Shown piece after piece: positions 33,501 to 45,247 of a stretch of DNA of 49,279 nt. How positions within the stretch are numbered: the stretch's first letter is position 1; each line of letters opens with the position of its first letter. The position numbers and the translations under genes were made by a program. Below the pieces are notes generated by a model. The model saw nothing but the letters and a program-made list of their open reading frames with translations, ran no database searches and was not told the DNA's origin. Origin of the DNA: Dissophora ornata (lineage: Eukaryota > Mortierellomycota > Mortierellomycetes > Mortierellales > Mortierellaceae); assembly GCA_025201705.1 (NCBI GenBank), contig MU616721.1:1-49279 (forward strand), in the 5' to 3' direction.

Positions 33501-35450
33501 CATGAGTCACAGAGTCGGAAATTGAATCGCGAGATTGACAGACTGGTGGCCCGACAGAGTAGTTTGGAGCATGAGTTGACCGAAGCGAGGGGTGAGATCC
33601 AGCTGCTACAGGCCATGGTTGAGGCAAACGAGCTCAAAGAGGCAGAAGAGAATCCAACTAGGCAAGAGCTCGAGTCAAAGTTGGAGGCGCTGATGCAGAC
33701 GACTCAAGAGCACGAGCAGCACACACAGGAACACCAGCGCGTCCGCGGCGAGTTGGAGGGTGAGTTGGAGCAGCTACGGTCTATGACCCAAAATCATGAG
33801 CAACACACTTCAGAACATGAGCGCAAGCGCGGCGAGCTAGAGGGTGAACTGGAGCAACTGAGGTTTGTGGCCCAAGAGCACGAGCGACGCAGACAGGAGC
33901 ACGAGCATGTCCGCAGCGAGCTTGAGGGCGAGTTGGAACAGTTGCGGTTTGTGGCCCAAACTCATGAGCAGCGCACTCAAGAGCATGAGCGCGTACGCGG
34001 CGAGCTAGAGGGTGAGCTGGAGCAGCTGAAGCTTGTAACCCAAGAGCACGAGCAACACAGACAGGAGCATGAGCATGTTCGCAGCAAGCTTGAGGACGAG
34101 TTGGAACTGTTGCGGTCTGTTGCTCAAAATCATGCGCAGCGCACTCAAGAGCATGAACGCGTGCGCGGCGAGCTGGAGGGTGAGTTGGAACAGCTGCGGT
34201 CTGTGTCCCAAAATCATGAGCAACGCGCTCAGGAACATGAGCGCGTGCGCAACGAGCTAGAGGGCGAGCTGGAGCAGCTGCGGTCTGTGACTCAGGAGGA
34301 GGAGCAGCGCAAACAGGGGCATGAACGCATCCGTGACGAATTGGAGGATGAATTACAGCGACTAAAGCTGGCGATGCAGGAGCGTGAGCAACATACTCAG
34401 GAGCACGAGCGCGTCCGCGGCGAACTTGAAGGGGAGCTAGAGCAGCTGAAGCAAGTGGCACAAGAGCACGAGCAGCACAGACAGGAGCACGAGCGTGTCC
34501 GCGGTGAGCTGGAGCAGGAAGTCCACAGTCTTCGATCCGAAAATTCGCGCCACGAAGAGAGCTTTGCAAATTTGGAACATGAACTTGAAGCCTTTCATGC
34601 TCGATCTCAGCAGGAAGCAATGCAGTACCAAACTCTCCAGGACAGTGTCCAGCGCCTGAGTACCAAGATGACAAGACTTGAGACTCAGCATCAGGACGAG
34701 CTGCGACAACTCCATGTTTACAACGAGGAGGAGCTGGAGAAGACGCTTTTCGAGCATGAGAATGCGTTAGCAGATCTCAAGGGACACCACATGGGCGAGT
34801 CTGAGGCGCTGGTAGAGAGGACGAGGCGTGAGATGGACGATTCGTTTTACCGGGAGAGACACGAGTCAGACGCGAGAGAGAAGGTGCTTCGCGATCGAAT
34901 TTTGGAGCAATCTTCTCGAAATGATAGGCTGGAGGAAGAAATCTTCAGTTTGCAGAAGGCATTGGAGGCCAGCAATAAGGAAAAGGACGTCCAGGCGCGT
35001 ACGAATCGATCGCTGGAGCGTCACGTGTCGATGCAGCGCCTGCAGGAGCAAGAGAGTCAATACAAGACTGAGGAGCTTGAGAGCGAGAACGCGAGATTGC
35101 GCGAGCTTTTGTCTGGACTGGACATTGCTACTGCCAAGAAGAAGTTGCTGTCTGTATCCGAGAGCCGCGAAAACGACGAAAAAATGGAAGAGGAGGAGAA
35201 TAGCGAAGAAATGGCTGCCGAGATGATGTTTGAACAGCAGCACCGCCGATGGACTGAGCAGGCAGAGCTGATGGAGCGGAAGTTGGCTCGTGCCGAGGAG
35301 GAGGCACACAAAACAATGAAGCAAAATGAGGAGCTGAGAGTTGCGCTCGAGTTGGCACAGTCGACGAAACACTCGCAACAGCGTTTCTCGCTGCGATCCC
35401 CGTCTCCTTCTCGATCTTCGCGCGTGCTCTCGCCCCCACCTTCGGCTTAA
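30533..35450 (+). CDS. Large coiled-coil protein with ten exact 28-residue repeats
   Basis: Two exons, 30533-30820 and 30864-35450, separated by a 43-nt intron (GTGAGA...TTTTAG); 1,624 residues. I do not recognise an orthologue. Residues 1-135 are Ser/Asn/Lys-rich. A Gln/Asn/His-rich stretch follows, then two copies of a SLDDYE-xM-xQE-x-TSPNLGP motif (near 31557 and 31668). Next come a basic Arg/Gln block, a Pro-rich middle with PPPLAPRP and PPPPSSPLPSLP (possible SH3-binding sites), and a long coiled coil from about residue 720 to 1600. In it, 33699-34538 is ten tandem 28-residue units, four heptads each, of the type VAQEHEQHRQEHERVRGELE. The C-terminus RFSLRSPSPSRSSRVLSPPP is Ser/Pro/Arg-rich and likely phosphorylated. 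The architecture suggests a filament, scaffold or polarity protein; that is inference. Confidence 0.85.
33699..34538 (+). repeat. Ten tandem 84-bp units encoding 28-residue coiled-coil repeats
   Basis: Ten units without insertion or deletion, each 84 bp, encoding four heptads. Conserved core: EHE(R/H)VR-x-ELE-x-ELEQL(R/K). The units differ at several positions, so the array is not very recent, but its register is perfect. Confidence 0.9.
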
Positions 35451-35726
35451 AACGTAGAACGCCTGTCTTTATGAATACTACGAGTAATTTATCTTTTTTT
35501 AGTTTTTGATGTATCATTACAACAAACATGCATTTTTAGTCTTACAATCATTAATACAATCGTTGAGCGGCATTGGTCGCACATGCTTTACTTTTTGGAA
35601 TTTTTCATCGAGGATGGTGGAATAATGGACGTTGCTCAAATTTGCGGCGCTTGGCAGCTGCATTGTTTTTTGTGAGTGAAATTACAACGTTGAGCATCGG
35701 CTATTACGTTTATTGTGCACATTTCA

Positions 35727-38700
35727 CTAGGCTAAAGAAGGAGCTGAGGAATGAGAAGACGTCTGTCTAGATAATGGCGATGGAGAAAGTTCGTGTGCAT
35801 ACTCGTTCACGAGTCCCAGGTACCACTTCACAGCCCAGTCTCGCTTCGTGTAGTCAACAGCAGAGCCGCCAATAACATCGAGGATGCACTTCAGCAGAGC
35901 TTTGCGTCCAACAAGGCTTGGTTCCTTCGCCAGCAATTCACGGATCCTCTGGCCCAGCGTTTCCACGAAAACCAAGTTCACGCTTGAGAGCTGATCGAAC
36001 AGAGCCAACAAGAGCTGGCCGCGTTCTTTTTGACGCTCTAAAATAAGTGATGACGCTGCTGCTACAGCCCTGGCAGATGAAGATGCAGCTGTAGAATTAG
36101 AGGGCACTGGAGGAGTGAGAGTACCGAGAGATGGCAAATGAGAAGGTGATTCCTGAGGGCTCAAGTCCTGGTGTACTGCGGTTGCGACCTGCACTAATGC
36201 TTTCTCCTTCTCGCGCTCCTCCTGCTCCTTTTTCAGCGCCACATAGGACTCTTCACGCATGGCCTCCACCTCCGCTTCCATCAGCTCATCATAATGCTGT
36301 ATCCTCTCCAATAGCTTCTCGACACACAGCCAAGCCAACGCGTCCTCGGTTTCCGACAACGACCGGATCATGGTCGTAAAGGCGGCTCGCAGCTGGTCAA
36401 TGTTGATCTGGTCTGGAAAGTGTTGCAGCAGCAAGTTGGAGTAGAATGGTGCTACTTCCTTTGCAATCTTCTTGTTCGTCAAGAACACAGACATGACGAC
36501 CGAGTGGGCAGATTCAAAGAGATCACGCTGATCGTTCTTAAGCAAGTAAGGATAGACCATGGGCAAGAACTGTCGTTCCAAGAGCCCTTCCTCGATTGTG
36601 ATCATGACGCGCTCCAACAAGTTCATGAAGAATAGCGTCCGGCTCTCCATCACAGGGTCATAGAATCCGAGTTCGGCACGAGGCATCATCGCCTTGAGGG
36701 TCTTGTTGAGAAGCATGTGGCGGCTGATGTTGTCCTCGTTGCCTTGTTGGTTCTGGATTTGTTGCCGTTGTGGTGCTGTGAGTTCTTCAGAGGTGACCAT
36801 GCGAGTAAGAATCGACGTGATAAGATCTTCATAGACTTGGAACCCGCCTGGCCCAAGCTTGTAGGTGATGAAATACAAGTATGCATAGCTATCCAGCATC
36901 ATGTAGTCCAGTCGTGAGATCAATCCTGACGGGACTATATTTGAAGAAAAAAAAATGAAGACGTGAGCAACATATGGATCTTTCCACACAGAATACTCCT
37001 TGGCCAAACGTTTTGACATATTACCTGCTGCAGAAGAGGACTTCTCGACGACCGACCCAAAGATCATGGTATATGCAAACAGCACCGTCTTAAACACTTG
37101 GAACAGCATCGCCATTGTCTTGGCCGTCTCCGCATCCAATCCAGGCTCATTGTCCTTTCTCTCCAAGAACGAATCGGCCCTCGACAGACCACACCGCGCC
37201 CAGTCCACATGTATATTGACCGCAAACGAATTCATCTTTTGCAAAAAACCCTCAATTTGTCGCCAGTCTTCCATGCCTTCGATCAACGTTGCGACTGTTC
37301 GTGCAACTCTACCCATCTCTGTAAAGAGCGGACCCTTGACTGTCCTGGCCAGAACTTGATTTGCTTCGCCAGTAAGTAGCAAACGGTTCCGTTCATGAGC
37401 AGTTTCGTAAGTAATGACTCGGAGGATTTCGTTAATGGGGACGATACCATCGTTTGGCTGAAGCACATAGTCCACGAGAAGGTTTGCCAGGAGTGAACAC
37501 TCCACGGGATCCAATTTGCAGGCTGGGAGAGTGGGGACAGTTTGACATGTAGCAAAGACGAGGCAGGCTTGTGTTTGAGAGGGAAGTAATGAGCCCCCGC
37601 CTTCAGCCTTCAGCGCTTCCATGAATCCCTTCAACTTGGTGACAAGAAAGTCCTGGATCAAGGCGAGGCTCACAGCATCCACTTTGGGCGGATCATCCTC
37701 TCCGTGTTGAATTGCGCGACTATTCCATGGAAACAAGGCGTATAATGCTATTAGCCAAACGAAATGTTCATTTGATAGACGAAAAAAATATCGGCAAGAG
37801 AGAGGCACTTACAGCATACCGGCCACAGCCAGTAGACCAGGAACCGCACCACTTGCAGATGTCTCCTGAACCCCATGGACCATAGCTTCAAACCAAGCCA
37901 TCTCCTTCAAATCCACGGCCTTCTTGGGCTTTCTCCTCTTCTTTCTCTTCTTCTTATCATCCTCTTCATCTTTCACAGGAACCAACTCCGCTTTATGTGT
38001 GACCACAAACTGGAACAGCCTCTGGATCTGGAAGAGCTCATCCGCATTCGTCACTCCCATCGGCAACATCGGCAACGTCGACACCGAGGAAGATCCATAG
38101 AATGAGTTCAAAAATGCCTTGACCAATTTCGTGATCGACTCCTTACTCTGGTTCAAGGCATTAGATCGAAGCACTGTTGCCAAACTGGCCTGGATTCCAT
38201 CCATGTCCCGGTCCTGTGCACTGACACGCCCATGCTCCAGTCCCGCGACCATTCCTTGCACAATCTTAGGTTCCATCAAACCGGACCACTTATCCAGTCC
38301 AGTCGCCAACCCAGAAAAGCAGGCGCCCAGGAGGCCCTGTGATTCAGGACCCGTGAACAGGGATGGGATGGCAAGGATCTCGGCCATGATATCGATGAGT
38401 TCCTGTCCCAAGATGTTGACATCGCCCGATCCAGTTTTGCGCATCCAGAATGACCAGAGCGTTGAGATGGCGGCAAGCCCTTGCACCTGAATTGGAACGC
38501 GGACTTTTTCTTGTTGCTCCGTGGCGATGTACCGTTTGGCCATTTTAATGGTGGTTTTGAGAAAGTCATCCGAGTACCAGGAGGCGGGGAGCTGAGCCGC
38601 GAATTTGCTTAGGAATGTGATATTCTCAACGGGCTATGATTGAAGCAGATAACAGAGTTAAGAACTTCGATGCAGCGTACAGTCTGGTAGCAGGAATAAT

Positions 38701-40070
38701 AGTTCTCATGCTAGGATTCAGCCATCTCTTTACCATGAGCAGACTGACATCCGCAAACTCGATTATGGTGAAAAAACTGGTAGAGAGTAGCCTTCCCAGC
38801 TGCTGGAACTGAGAGTCGGATAACTTGTCAGACACAGAGCTGTTTGTGATATAGAAAAAAGGCGACAGCGAGGAATCGTGTTAAGTTATCAGCTGCCTTG
38901 GAGGTCGGTCTACAGCTGCTACAGCAGATTACAATTGTGCCACTCACGGGTCGGTCCATCCATCCTGGCGCAGTTTGCTCAGTCTGATCATCTCTAACAC
39001 TTCATTCAAAATCACTGACAGCTTTGACGGTCTAGTATGAACAAAAAGGTGAGATGTTGAGATGTTAGAATATCAATCCTCCGAAGATGAGTGCGCCCTC
39101 ATACCTGACACATCCACGATAGCTTACGAGAGTGCGTTGCGAGGATCCTGCTGTGAGGTGAGGCGGAGTGCCTGTTCTGTGAATGCCTGGCGCCAAATTG
39201 TAGTCTTGGTTGCAGAGGCTATCGTCTCTTTGTTGTCCTGTTGCGTAGAGTTGCATGTAATCAAATGTCAGCCAAAGGAAGTTGATCGACTGCCAAATAA
39301 AATTCCGTCTTCCTCATATGACAAAATAAGGTTCTCGGCTCAAGGCGCGAGTGGATCAGGTTCTCCGGGTGGGAGGAGGGGAGTGCCGGAGATGTTCACT
39401 TACGTCCTTCATGATCCTCGCAACTAGATCCTGCACCCTGCGGTCATCCTCCAGCTCTTGAGGATCCACGACCTTGTTCGGTGCAGAAGACAACACAGAA
39501 AGGGACGCAAGACCCTGTCGGAGATAGAACGAGAGTAGACACAGGTGTTCCAGCGACTGAATAGCCTGCTCGCGTTCCTTTGATTCGGCAGCGCTGTCCT
39601 GGCTCTCTTTCAGAAAGCAAGTCCAGTCGCCCGTATCAACACAGCCGATGAGAGTTTCGATGTCGATCAGCGCAAAATCAATGTGGTTGAGCAAGCTGTT
39701 GAGGGAGAAGGGATGAAGCGGGTTTTGAAGATAGAGAATTCCGGGTGATCGAACGGGGTTCTTCAGATCGAGTCCGCCCTCCCACTCGAGCCACTTGGCC
39801 CATTGGACAGCGAAGCCGAGCTTTTGCCAGTGAGTTGGGTGTAAGAGCAGGTCGAGGAGTAAGCCGGTCCAGCGCTTGGCAGCCTGGATCCCCTGTGGGC
39901 GTGGTCGTTCTGTGGCACTAAGTGTTTGACGGGTGAAATACATAGAAATCGATGAGGAACCTTGTGCGCGGGAGTGAATTGAGCTGCTAAAGCTGAAAGA
40001 AAGACAGTGCAGCGTACTGAGGTATGGACTCTAGCATGTCCGTGAGGAATGCCAGATGTGTTGCAGCCAT
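35727..40070 (-). CDS. PEX8-like peroxisome biogenesis protein
   Basis: Fungal Pex8 is an intraperoxisomal protein linking the docking and RING complexes of matrix import. Eight exons in phase: 40070-40018, 39983-39401, 39237-39128, 39031-38948, 38839-38734, 38633-37813, 37719-37025, 36934-35727; 1,219 residues. The call rests on the C-terminal half, where LFESAHSVVMSVFLTNKKIA followed by a NLLLQHFPDQINIDQLRAAF-type block resembles the conserved Pex8 core (E-AHSV-hydrophobic pattern, then a P...F/L-x-Q-hydrophobic helix). YLYFITYKLGPGGFQVYEDL and MMPRAELGFYDPVMESRTLF are other strong blocks. It is longer than the Pex8 proteins I know (about 600-750 residues) and ends SLA, not a canonical PTS1. 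A basic KKKRKKRRKPKK patch lies near the middle. It shares a 246-bp divergent promoter with RTF1. The gene model is strong; the name is moderate. Confidence 0.65.
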
Positions 40071-40316
40071 GGTGGATGTGCTGCGATGGATACGGGTGAA
40101 AGAAGAGCGAGTGCCTTCGCTTGCGGCGGCATGAAGTGTGCTGCCAATAATCACGTGCGTACATCCATTCGTGGCCGAAAGCCACTGCCACCAATTACCG
40201 TCCTCTGCGACTGAGATGGATCGCTGGCGAAGAGGTGCACATTCACACTTTAATCTCTCACTTCCACGGCTCTTCCCTTCCTCGCCCCAACAACCTGCAG
40301 CAATACCCCTGCTACC
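40071..40316. promoter_or_regulatory. Divergent promoter, PEX8-like / RTF1
   Basis: Only 246 bp lie between the two start codons, so the genes share regulatory sequence. It contains CACGTG-free, mixed-composition DNA with a TC-rich run next to the RTF1 start. Confidence 0.55.
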
Positions 40317-42397
40317 ATGTCTAACGCCTCCGCCACCGACGTGATCCTGCGCCTCCTCGCCACTTCGGCGGATTCGAACAAGGGCAGGAGAAGAAGACGA
40401 TCCAGGTTGGGCTTCAGCTCTGATCACGCGTCAAAAAAATATATATCGATCCTCGATTGCGGCCTAGCCATTGACCCTCTTCTGTTCTCTCGCTTTATCT
40501 CTCTGTGTCTCCGTTGACATTTTAATTCAACAAGACAATCCTCAGATGAAGAAATCTCTGAGGGAGAAATGTCGGATAGATCTGATGATCGTGAGGATGA
40601 CGACGATGACGACGACGAGGGTCCCGTTGACGAATACGATGCAGACTTGTTCGGGGACGCCAAAGATCGCGCCGAGTTGATGGTCATGCCTGAAATCGAG
40701 CGTGAGGCGGTTCTCTTTGAGCGTAACAAGAAGGTACAGCGGAATCCCACTTGTGCCTAGGTATTATCTGCGACGATAACCCTGGACGCGCTTTCCCCTG
40801 TATTAAATACTATCCCCGCCGATGTTTTCTCTCTCTCTTTCTCCAATTCAGCGCTTGGAACTGCTGGACCACAGACAAGTTGCAAAGCGACTGAAGAGAC
40901 AGGAAGAGGCAAACAGGAACAACAGGAAGGGAAGCGGATCTACCAGCAGAGACTCGGCTCGTCGTAAGAGACTATTCTTTTTTCTATCTCTCTGGGCACG
41001 ATCATTTGAAACAGGGAAACCGTATTGACTCTTGGCTACTACTATCTTTTGACCATCTTTTGTGGCGATAATCGAATGCGACCATTCTTTAAGGATCGAC
41101 GCGTGCTAAAGATTCAAAGACTGGGAGTACGAAGGCCCTGGCTGATCTCAAGAGGGCACAGGAACGAAAGAGGGTAAGCAGAACAGGGATTATGTCTTGA
41201 AGCCAAGTGGTTCACGCTCTTTTAGGTCAAGTCCATCCGTTCTGATAACAATTTCATTTAATCAACTGTTGCTTCCAGGCGCGCCGTTCACATTCTCCTG
41301 AAGCAAAGCGAAGACGGAAGGGCTCGCCAGATTATAGCGACAAGAGCGAGACACCATCATCAGGGGAAGAGCCGGATTATGAGTCTGAGCCAGAAAAGAA
41401 GAAATCATCCAAGAGCATTGCCCGGAAACCAGCGACACTCGAGGATTTGAACTCGATCCGACTCTCGCGCGATCGCCTCGAGAAATGGTGTTACAGTCCA
41501 TTTTTCAAGAGTGTAGTCGTGGGTTGCTTTGTGCGTCTGTCACTGGGCATGGATTCGAACCGACAGCCCGTTTACAGAATCACACAGATCGTCAACGTCG
41601 GAAAGCAGCCCAAGATTTACCAAGTGGGCAAGACCATGACGAACCTGACACTTACACTGAAGCACGGCAAGGCTGAAAAGGTCTTTACGATGGACATTAT
41701 CTCGAACAGCAGTTTTACAGAGGATGAGTTCCGAAGATACGAAAGCGTTCTGAGGAACGAAAAGATTGATATTGTTACACAGGATCACGTAGAGAACAAG
41801 CGCAAGGACGTTGAGCGTGCGAAAGAATACGTTTTGACAGACAAGGAAGTCGAGGATATTATTGAGCTCAAGAAGCAGATGAAGCAAGGACGACTGAATC
41901 CCATCGTCCACCGCACAATTTTGGAGCAGCAAAAGATGTCACAGAGTCTGGAGGAGGCCGAGGAGACTGAGCGTCGATTGCAAGAGCTTAAGGAGACAGA
42001 GATGTCTCAGAGAGACCTTCGATCCGACAAGCTTGATGTTTGGGCAAAGCTGAATGAGAGGAACAGGAGCTTGAACCGGAGCTCAGGTCGAGAGGCTGAG
42101 GGGAGACAGGCAATAGCAAAGAAGCAAAAGGGCTCGACTCTTCGGGATGTAGATCCGTTTGCCAGACGCAAGACGACGCCACGCATCTTCTACGACATGT
42201 CGACACCTAGAACGCCATCTGAAAACCCGGACTCGAATGCGTCCACGCCACCATCGGGCTCTCCTGTGGTTGTGATACCGGTACCGACAGTGCAGTCCGT
42301 GGCGGCGACGCCCGCGATGCCGCAGTCACGGCTGGAGGAGGTCATCTCCTTGAACAAGGAAGAATTTGACATAGAAATTGATATGGACGATATCTAA
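40317..42397 (+). CDS. RTF1: RTF1, Paf1 complex subunit (Plus3 domain)
   Basis: RTF1 acts with Pol II elongation complexes and supports H2B ubiquitination. Five exons in phase: 40317-40405, 40535-40733, 40852-40963, 41094-41173, 41279-42397; 532 residues. The N-terminus is Ser/acidic (SSDEEISEGEMSDRSDDRED), then EYDADLFGDAKDRAELMVMP and EIEREAVLFERNKK, with basic RQEEANRNNRKG-type helices. The Plus3 domain (about residues 217-350) starts LNSIRLSRDRLEKWCYSPFF and includes VVGCFVRLSLGM, YRITQIVNVG and LKHGKAEKVFTMDIISNSSF. After it come the coiled-coil DKEVEDIIELKKQMKQGRLN and DVDPFARRKTTPR, both typical of RTF1. The C-terminus is Ser/Thr/Pro-rich and ends in an acidic IDMDDI. Start MSNASATDVILRLLA. 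Confidence 0.95.
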
Positions 42398-42760
42398 GGG
42401 AACTATGCATCGACAAGGGAATCGTGTTATTGTTTTTCTTTATTTTGTAGCCATAAACGACTATTTCATATAACTCATGGCCGAGCCACATTGCTTCTAA
42501 AATGGCAAATGTCACTTGGCAGATAATCTGCGATGGTGTGGAGTGCACAAGTGTGCGGCTTGAAGAATCGAATCAAGCCCATATTTTCATGCAATAAACT
42601 ACTTGAAACCATGAGCATAGCGCTGAACATCAGATGACACAAACATTGTGCCAACAGAATGTGAAAGAAGGGCAAATGCTAGTGATAGTAGTATCTTTTC
42701 GCTACGGACGCCGACTACATCCATCAGTGCCACGTCTACACTCGTGGAGCGCCCATCCTG
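42398..42760. other. Convergent 3' flanks of RTF1 and Sel1 gene A
   Basis: No gene seen in 363 bp. The last ~90 bp resemble the 3' flank of Sel1 gene B (near 45190-45247) and mark one edge of the segmental duplication. Confidence 0.45.
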
Positions 42761-44024
42761 CTACATGGCACCGAGTTGGTATAAGGCTTTAGTATTCCCT
42801 TGCTCAGCTGCTTTCATCCACCACTCTATAGCCTGGGAGCTGTTCTGCTGAGCACCCCTGCCTCTGTCATACAGGTCACCTAGGTTGTACTGGGCATCGG
42901 CGTGTCCTTGGTTGGCGGCTTTCATCCACCACTCCATGGCCTTGGAATAGTCTTGTGGAATACCCTTGCCAATAAAATACACGGCACCTAGGTTGTACTG
43001 GGCATTGGCGTGTTCTTGGTTGGCGGACTTAAGATACCACTCCATGGCCTTGGAATAGTCCTGTGGAACATCGTCGCCAGTATCGTACATGAAACCTAGG
43101 TTGTACTGGGCATCGGTGTGTCCTTGGTTGGCGGCTTTCATCCACCACTCCACGGCCTTGGAATAGTCCTGTGGAATACCGTCGCCATTAAAATACATGA
43201 CACCTAGGTTGTACTGGGCAAGGGCGTATCCTTGGTTGGCGGACTTAAGATACCACTCCATTGCCTTGGAATAGTCCTGTGGAACACCCTTGCCATGATA
43301 GTACGTGCCACCAAGGTTGTTTTGGGCATCGGCGTGTCCTTGTTTGGCGGACTTAAGATACCACTCCATTGCCTTGGGATAGTCCTCTGGAACACCTTTG
43401 CCAATATCGTACATGGAACCTAGTCTGTACTGGGTATTGGCGTCTCCTTGGCTGGCAATGTTCAAATACTCCTCAGTGATGTTTGTGGATGTACTACTCC
43501 TGCTCAAGTCTGTGGTTGGTGAAGATTGTGTGCCATCCAGAATAATAGACGATAATATTGAAGAAAGACCTGAAGTATCTTCAGTCATTTTTAACTCGGG
43601 GCCAACATTGCCCCCGGGGGTCCCAAGGACAACATCCAAGACAACATCTGGAAAAATCTGGATTCGAAGCGGATTGAGACTATATTTCAATTATTGGTAG
43701 AGACTGTTGGTAACGTTGCTGTGTCCGGCAGTGTGTTCTAACAGATGCAATACAGCAAGGGCATTGCTTGGTCAAACCGTGAAATTACCGCTCGGAGCTC
43801 TTGTCCATAAGAAACGGAACAGATGTGCTTCCGTTCAGTATGTAGACAGCATTCCTGAAAACCTTCAAGATGTCGTCCTAAAGAATAACATATTCCCCCG
43901 TGGTTCTGTCTAAAGTAGGTTGGATGCTGACTGAGTTCGACGGTGGAGTAGAGACCGTCGATATGCTATCCGTATAGACTGCGCAGAACATCTGGGGATG
44001 TTCTTGGAACCTGGTGTCTGTCAT
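42761..44024 (-). CDS. Sel1-repeat protein, copy A (six repeats; possible nonsense codon in exon 1)
   Basis: Sel1-like repeats form alpha-solenoid scaffolds. Two exons, 44024-43789 and 43679-42761, joined in phase (CG|GTAATT...ATATAG|T) to give DKSSERLNPLRIQIFPDVVL. The N-terminal module (VFRNAVYILNGSTSVPFLMD, then LRIQIFPDVVLDVVLG) is one I associate with expanded Mortierella-type families. A Ser/Thr linker leads to six 36-residue Sel1 repeats (e.g. YNLGVMYFNGDGIPQDYSKA) and a partial seventh. Codon 49 (43880-43878) is TAG; the paralogue has TGG there (ILWDDILKVF). Because TTCTTTAG could also be an acceptor, an alternative upstream exon is possible, so I keep it as a gene with doubt. The frame is also open upstream to a Met at 44120 (MNDRRGHLTSRRSD). 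Confidence 0.65.
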
Positions 44025-44043
44025 ATTCTGGTGAAAGTTCTCT

Positions 44044-44247
44044 TGGGAGTGTAAGAGAAACGGAAACACAGAAAAAACGTCACTGCGCCTTGAAGTCAGA
44101 TGTCCTCTCCGGTCGTTCATCGCCTTGTATTTTTTTTAATTAGGGTGTGGTGTGGCAGTGCCAGGACAGAAATTTATGGGAATGTAAGGATTGGAAATGA
44201 GGAGCGCGCGTAGGATATTCGAGGACTTCGGCGGATTCTTGATGCAG
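44044..44247. repeat. 204-bp segment identical to 47011-47214 (copy A)
   Basis: Upstream region of Sel1 gene A, base-for-base the same as in copy B. The wider duplicated block extends at least from about 42.7 kb to 44737, where GTACAACCGGGCAG is the last shared motif. Confidence 0.9.
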
Positions 44248-44737
44248 CCATACAGGTTTTAGGTTATTGGAGGCGCGTTGGTGCGTGCAGGGGCGCCATG
44301 GTGCTAGGGTGTATACTTTTGGTGTCAATGCAACACGCGACGAGATGCGATCTCTGATGCTCTGAGCTTTAGTGTACAGCAGGCCTCAGATCGTATCATA
44401 ATCCTTGATAGCATTGAGAAGGTATAGGGCGCGCTGCTATAATATAGGGTACCTTCTGCCGTGAGAAAATGAGACTTGTATGCTGCTGAACAGTGCCTAT
44501 ACTTTCTGCGTACAAATGATCCGTATCCCCACGAAGATATACTGGCTATGTCATCTTTGCTCTTAACCGCACTTGGCATGGTCAACAATGTACATCCTGC
44601 GTAGCCCTTGCGCAGCATCCACTGAAGTTGTGAAAGCGCGACTTTGCCGTATTTAAAGTCGATATTGTTAATCAGAGTTCAGCTTCTGTCTACTGGGTGG
44701 TGTGATTCATACAACTTCATAAGTACAACCGGGCAGT

Positions 44738-45247
44738 AGTACTTGACTCCACCGATCCCGCCCGCAAGCTCCAACAGAACTTGTGTTCCAACAGCAACCT
44801 TGCTTCCAATCATGAGTCAGTCCAACGTTGTGGCGCAGGAGAAGGCCCGAACGTTCTTTTGAAGTCCTCGGATGCATTAGCACCAAGTCAGTAATTTCTG
44901 GTCCCAGGAACACCAAGGACCGGATCAAGTATTACCCAACAAGCCTGGAGGGAACTGTTGGGCGTGAGCGAAAGAAGAGAGAGAAGGCGGTGGAGACAAG
45001 GGCGATCATGGAAGCGAAGATGGGGGAGGGAGCTCATGGCGCGCAAGAGTAAGTTTGCGTGCTTTTAGTTGCGCAAAACTGGAAGTGAATGATTGATGGT
45101 TTTTGAGCGTATACTGTACCCGGCGAATACTTATTTTTTTCTCAATCTTGAGCTGTAATCAATAATTCTTTCTACCACACTAATAACGGACTTTTGAGGA
45201 ATGTGCCGGTAGTCTACCACATCTGCACTAGTGGAGCACTCATCTTG
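44738..45247. other. Spacer between the two duplicated Sel1 units
   Basis: 510 bp. A plus-strand open frame (44828-45052) is basic and unrecognised; I do not support it as a gene. The left edge is the end of similarity between the units. Confidence 0.4.

Noticed and set aside
33699..34538. CRISPR-like direct repeat array
   Set aside because: 84-bp contiguous units without spacers inside an open coiled-coil reading frame; the host is a eukaryote.
33781..34674. 297-codon minus-strand frame opposite the coiled-coil repeats
   Set aside because: Cys/His/Ala/Arg-rich mirror of the repeats with no family features.
41548..41566. Perfect tRNA B-box-like sequence (GGTTCGAATCC on the minus strand)
   Set aside because: It lies in the RTF1 Plus3 coding exon, and I see no A box or cloverleaf around it.
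44828..45052. 75-codon basic open frame between the Sel1 copies
   Set aside because: No recognised domain, and it lies at the duplication edge with no matching frame in the other copy.
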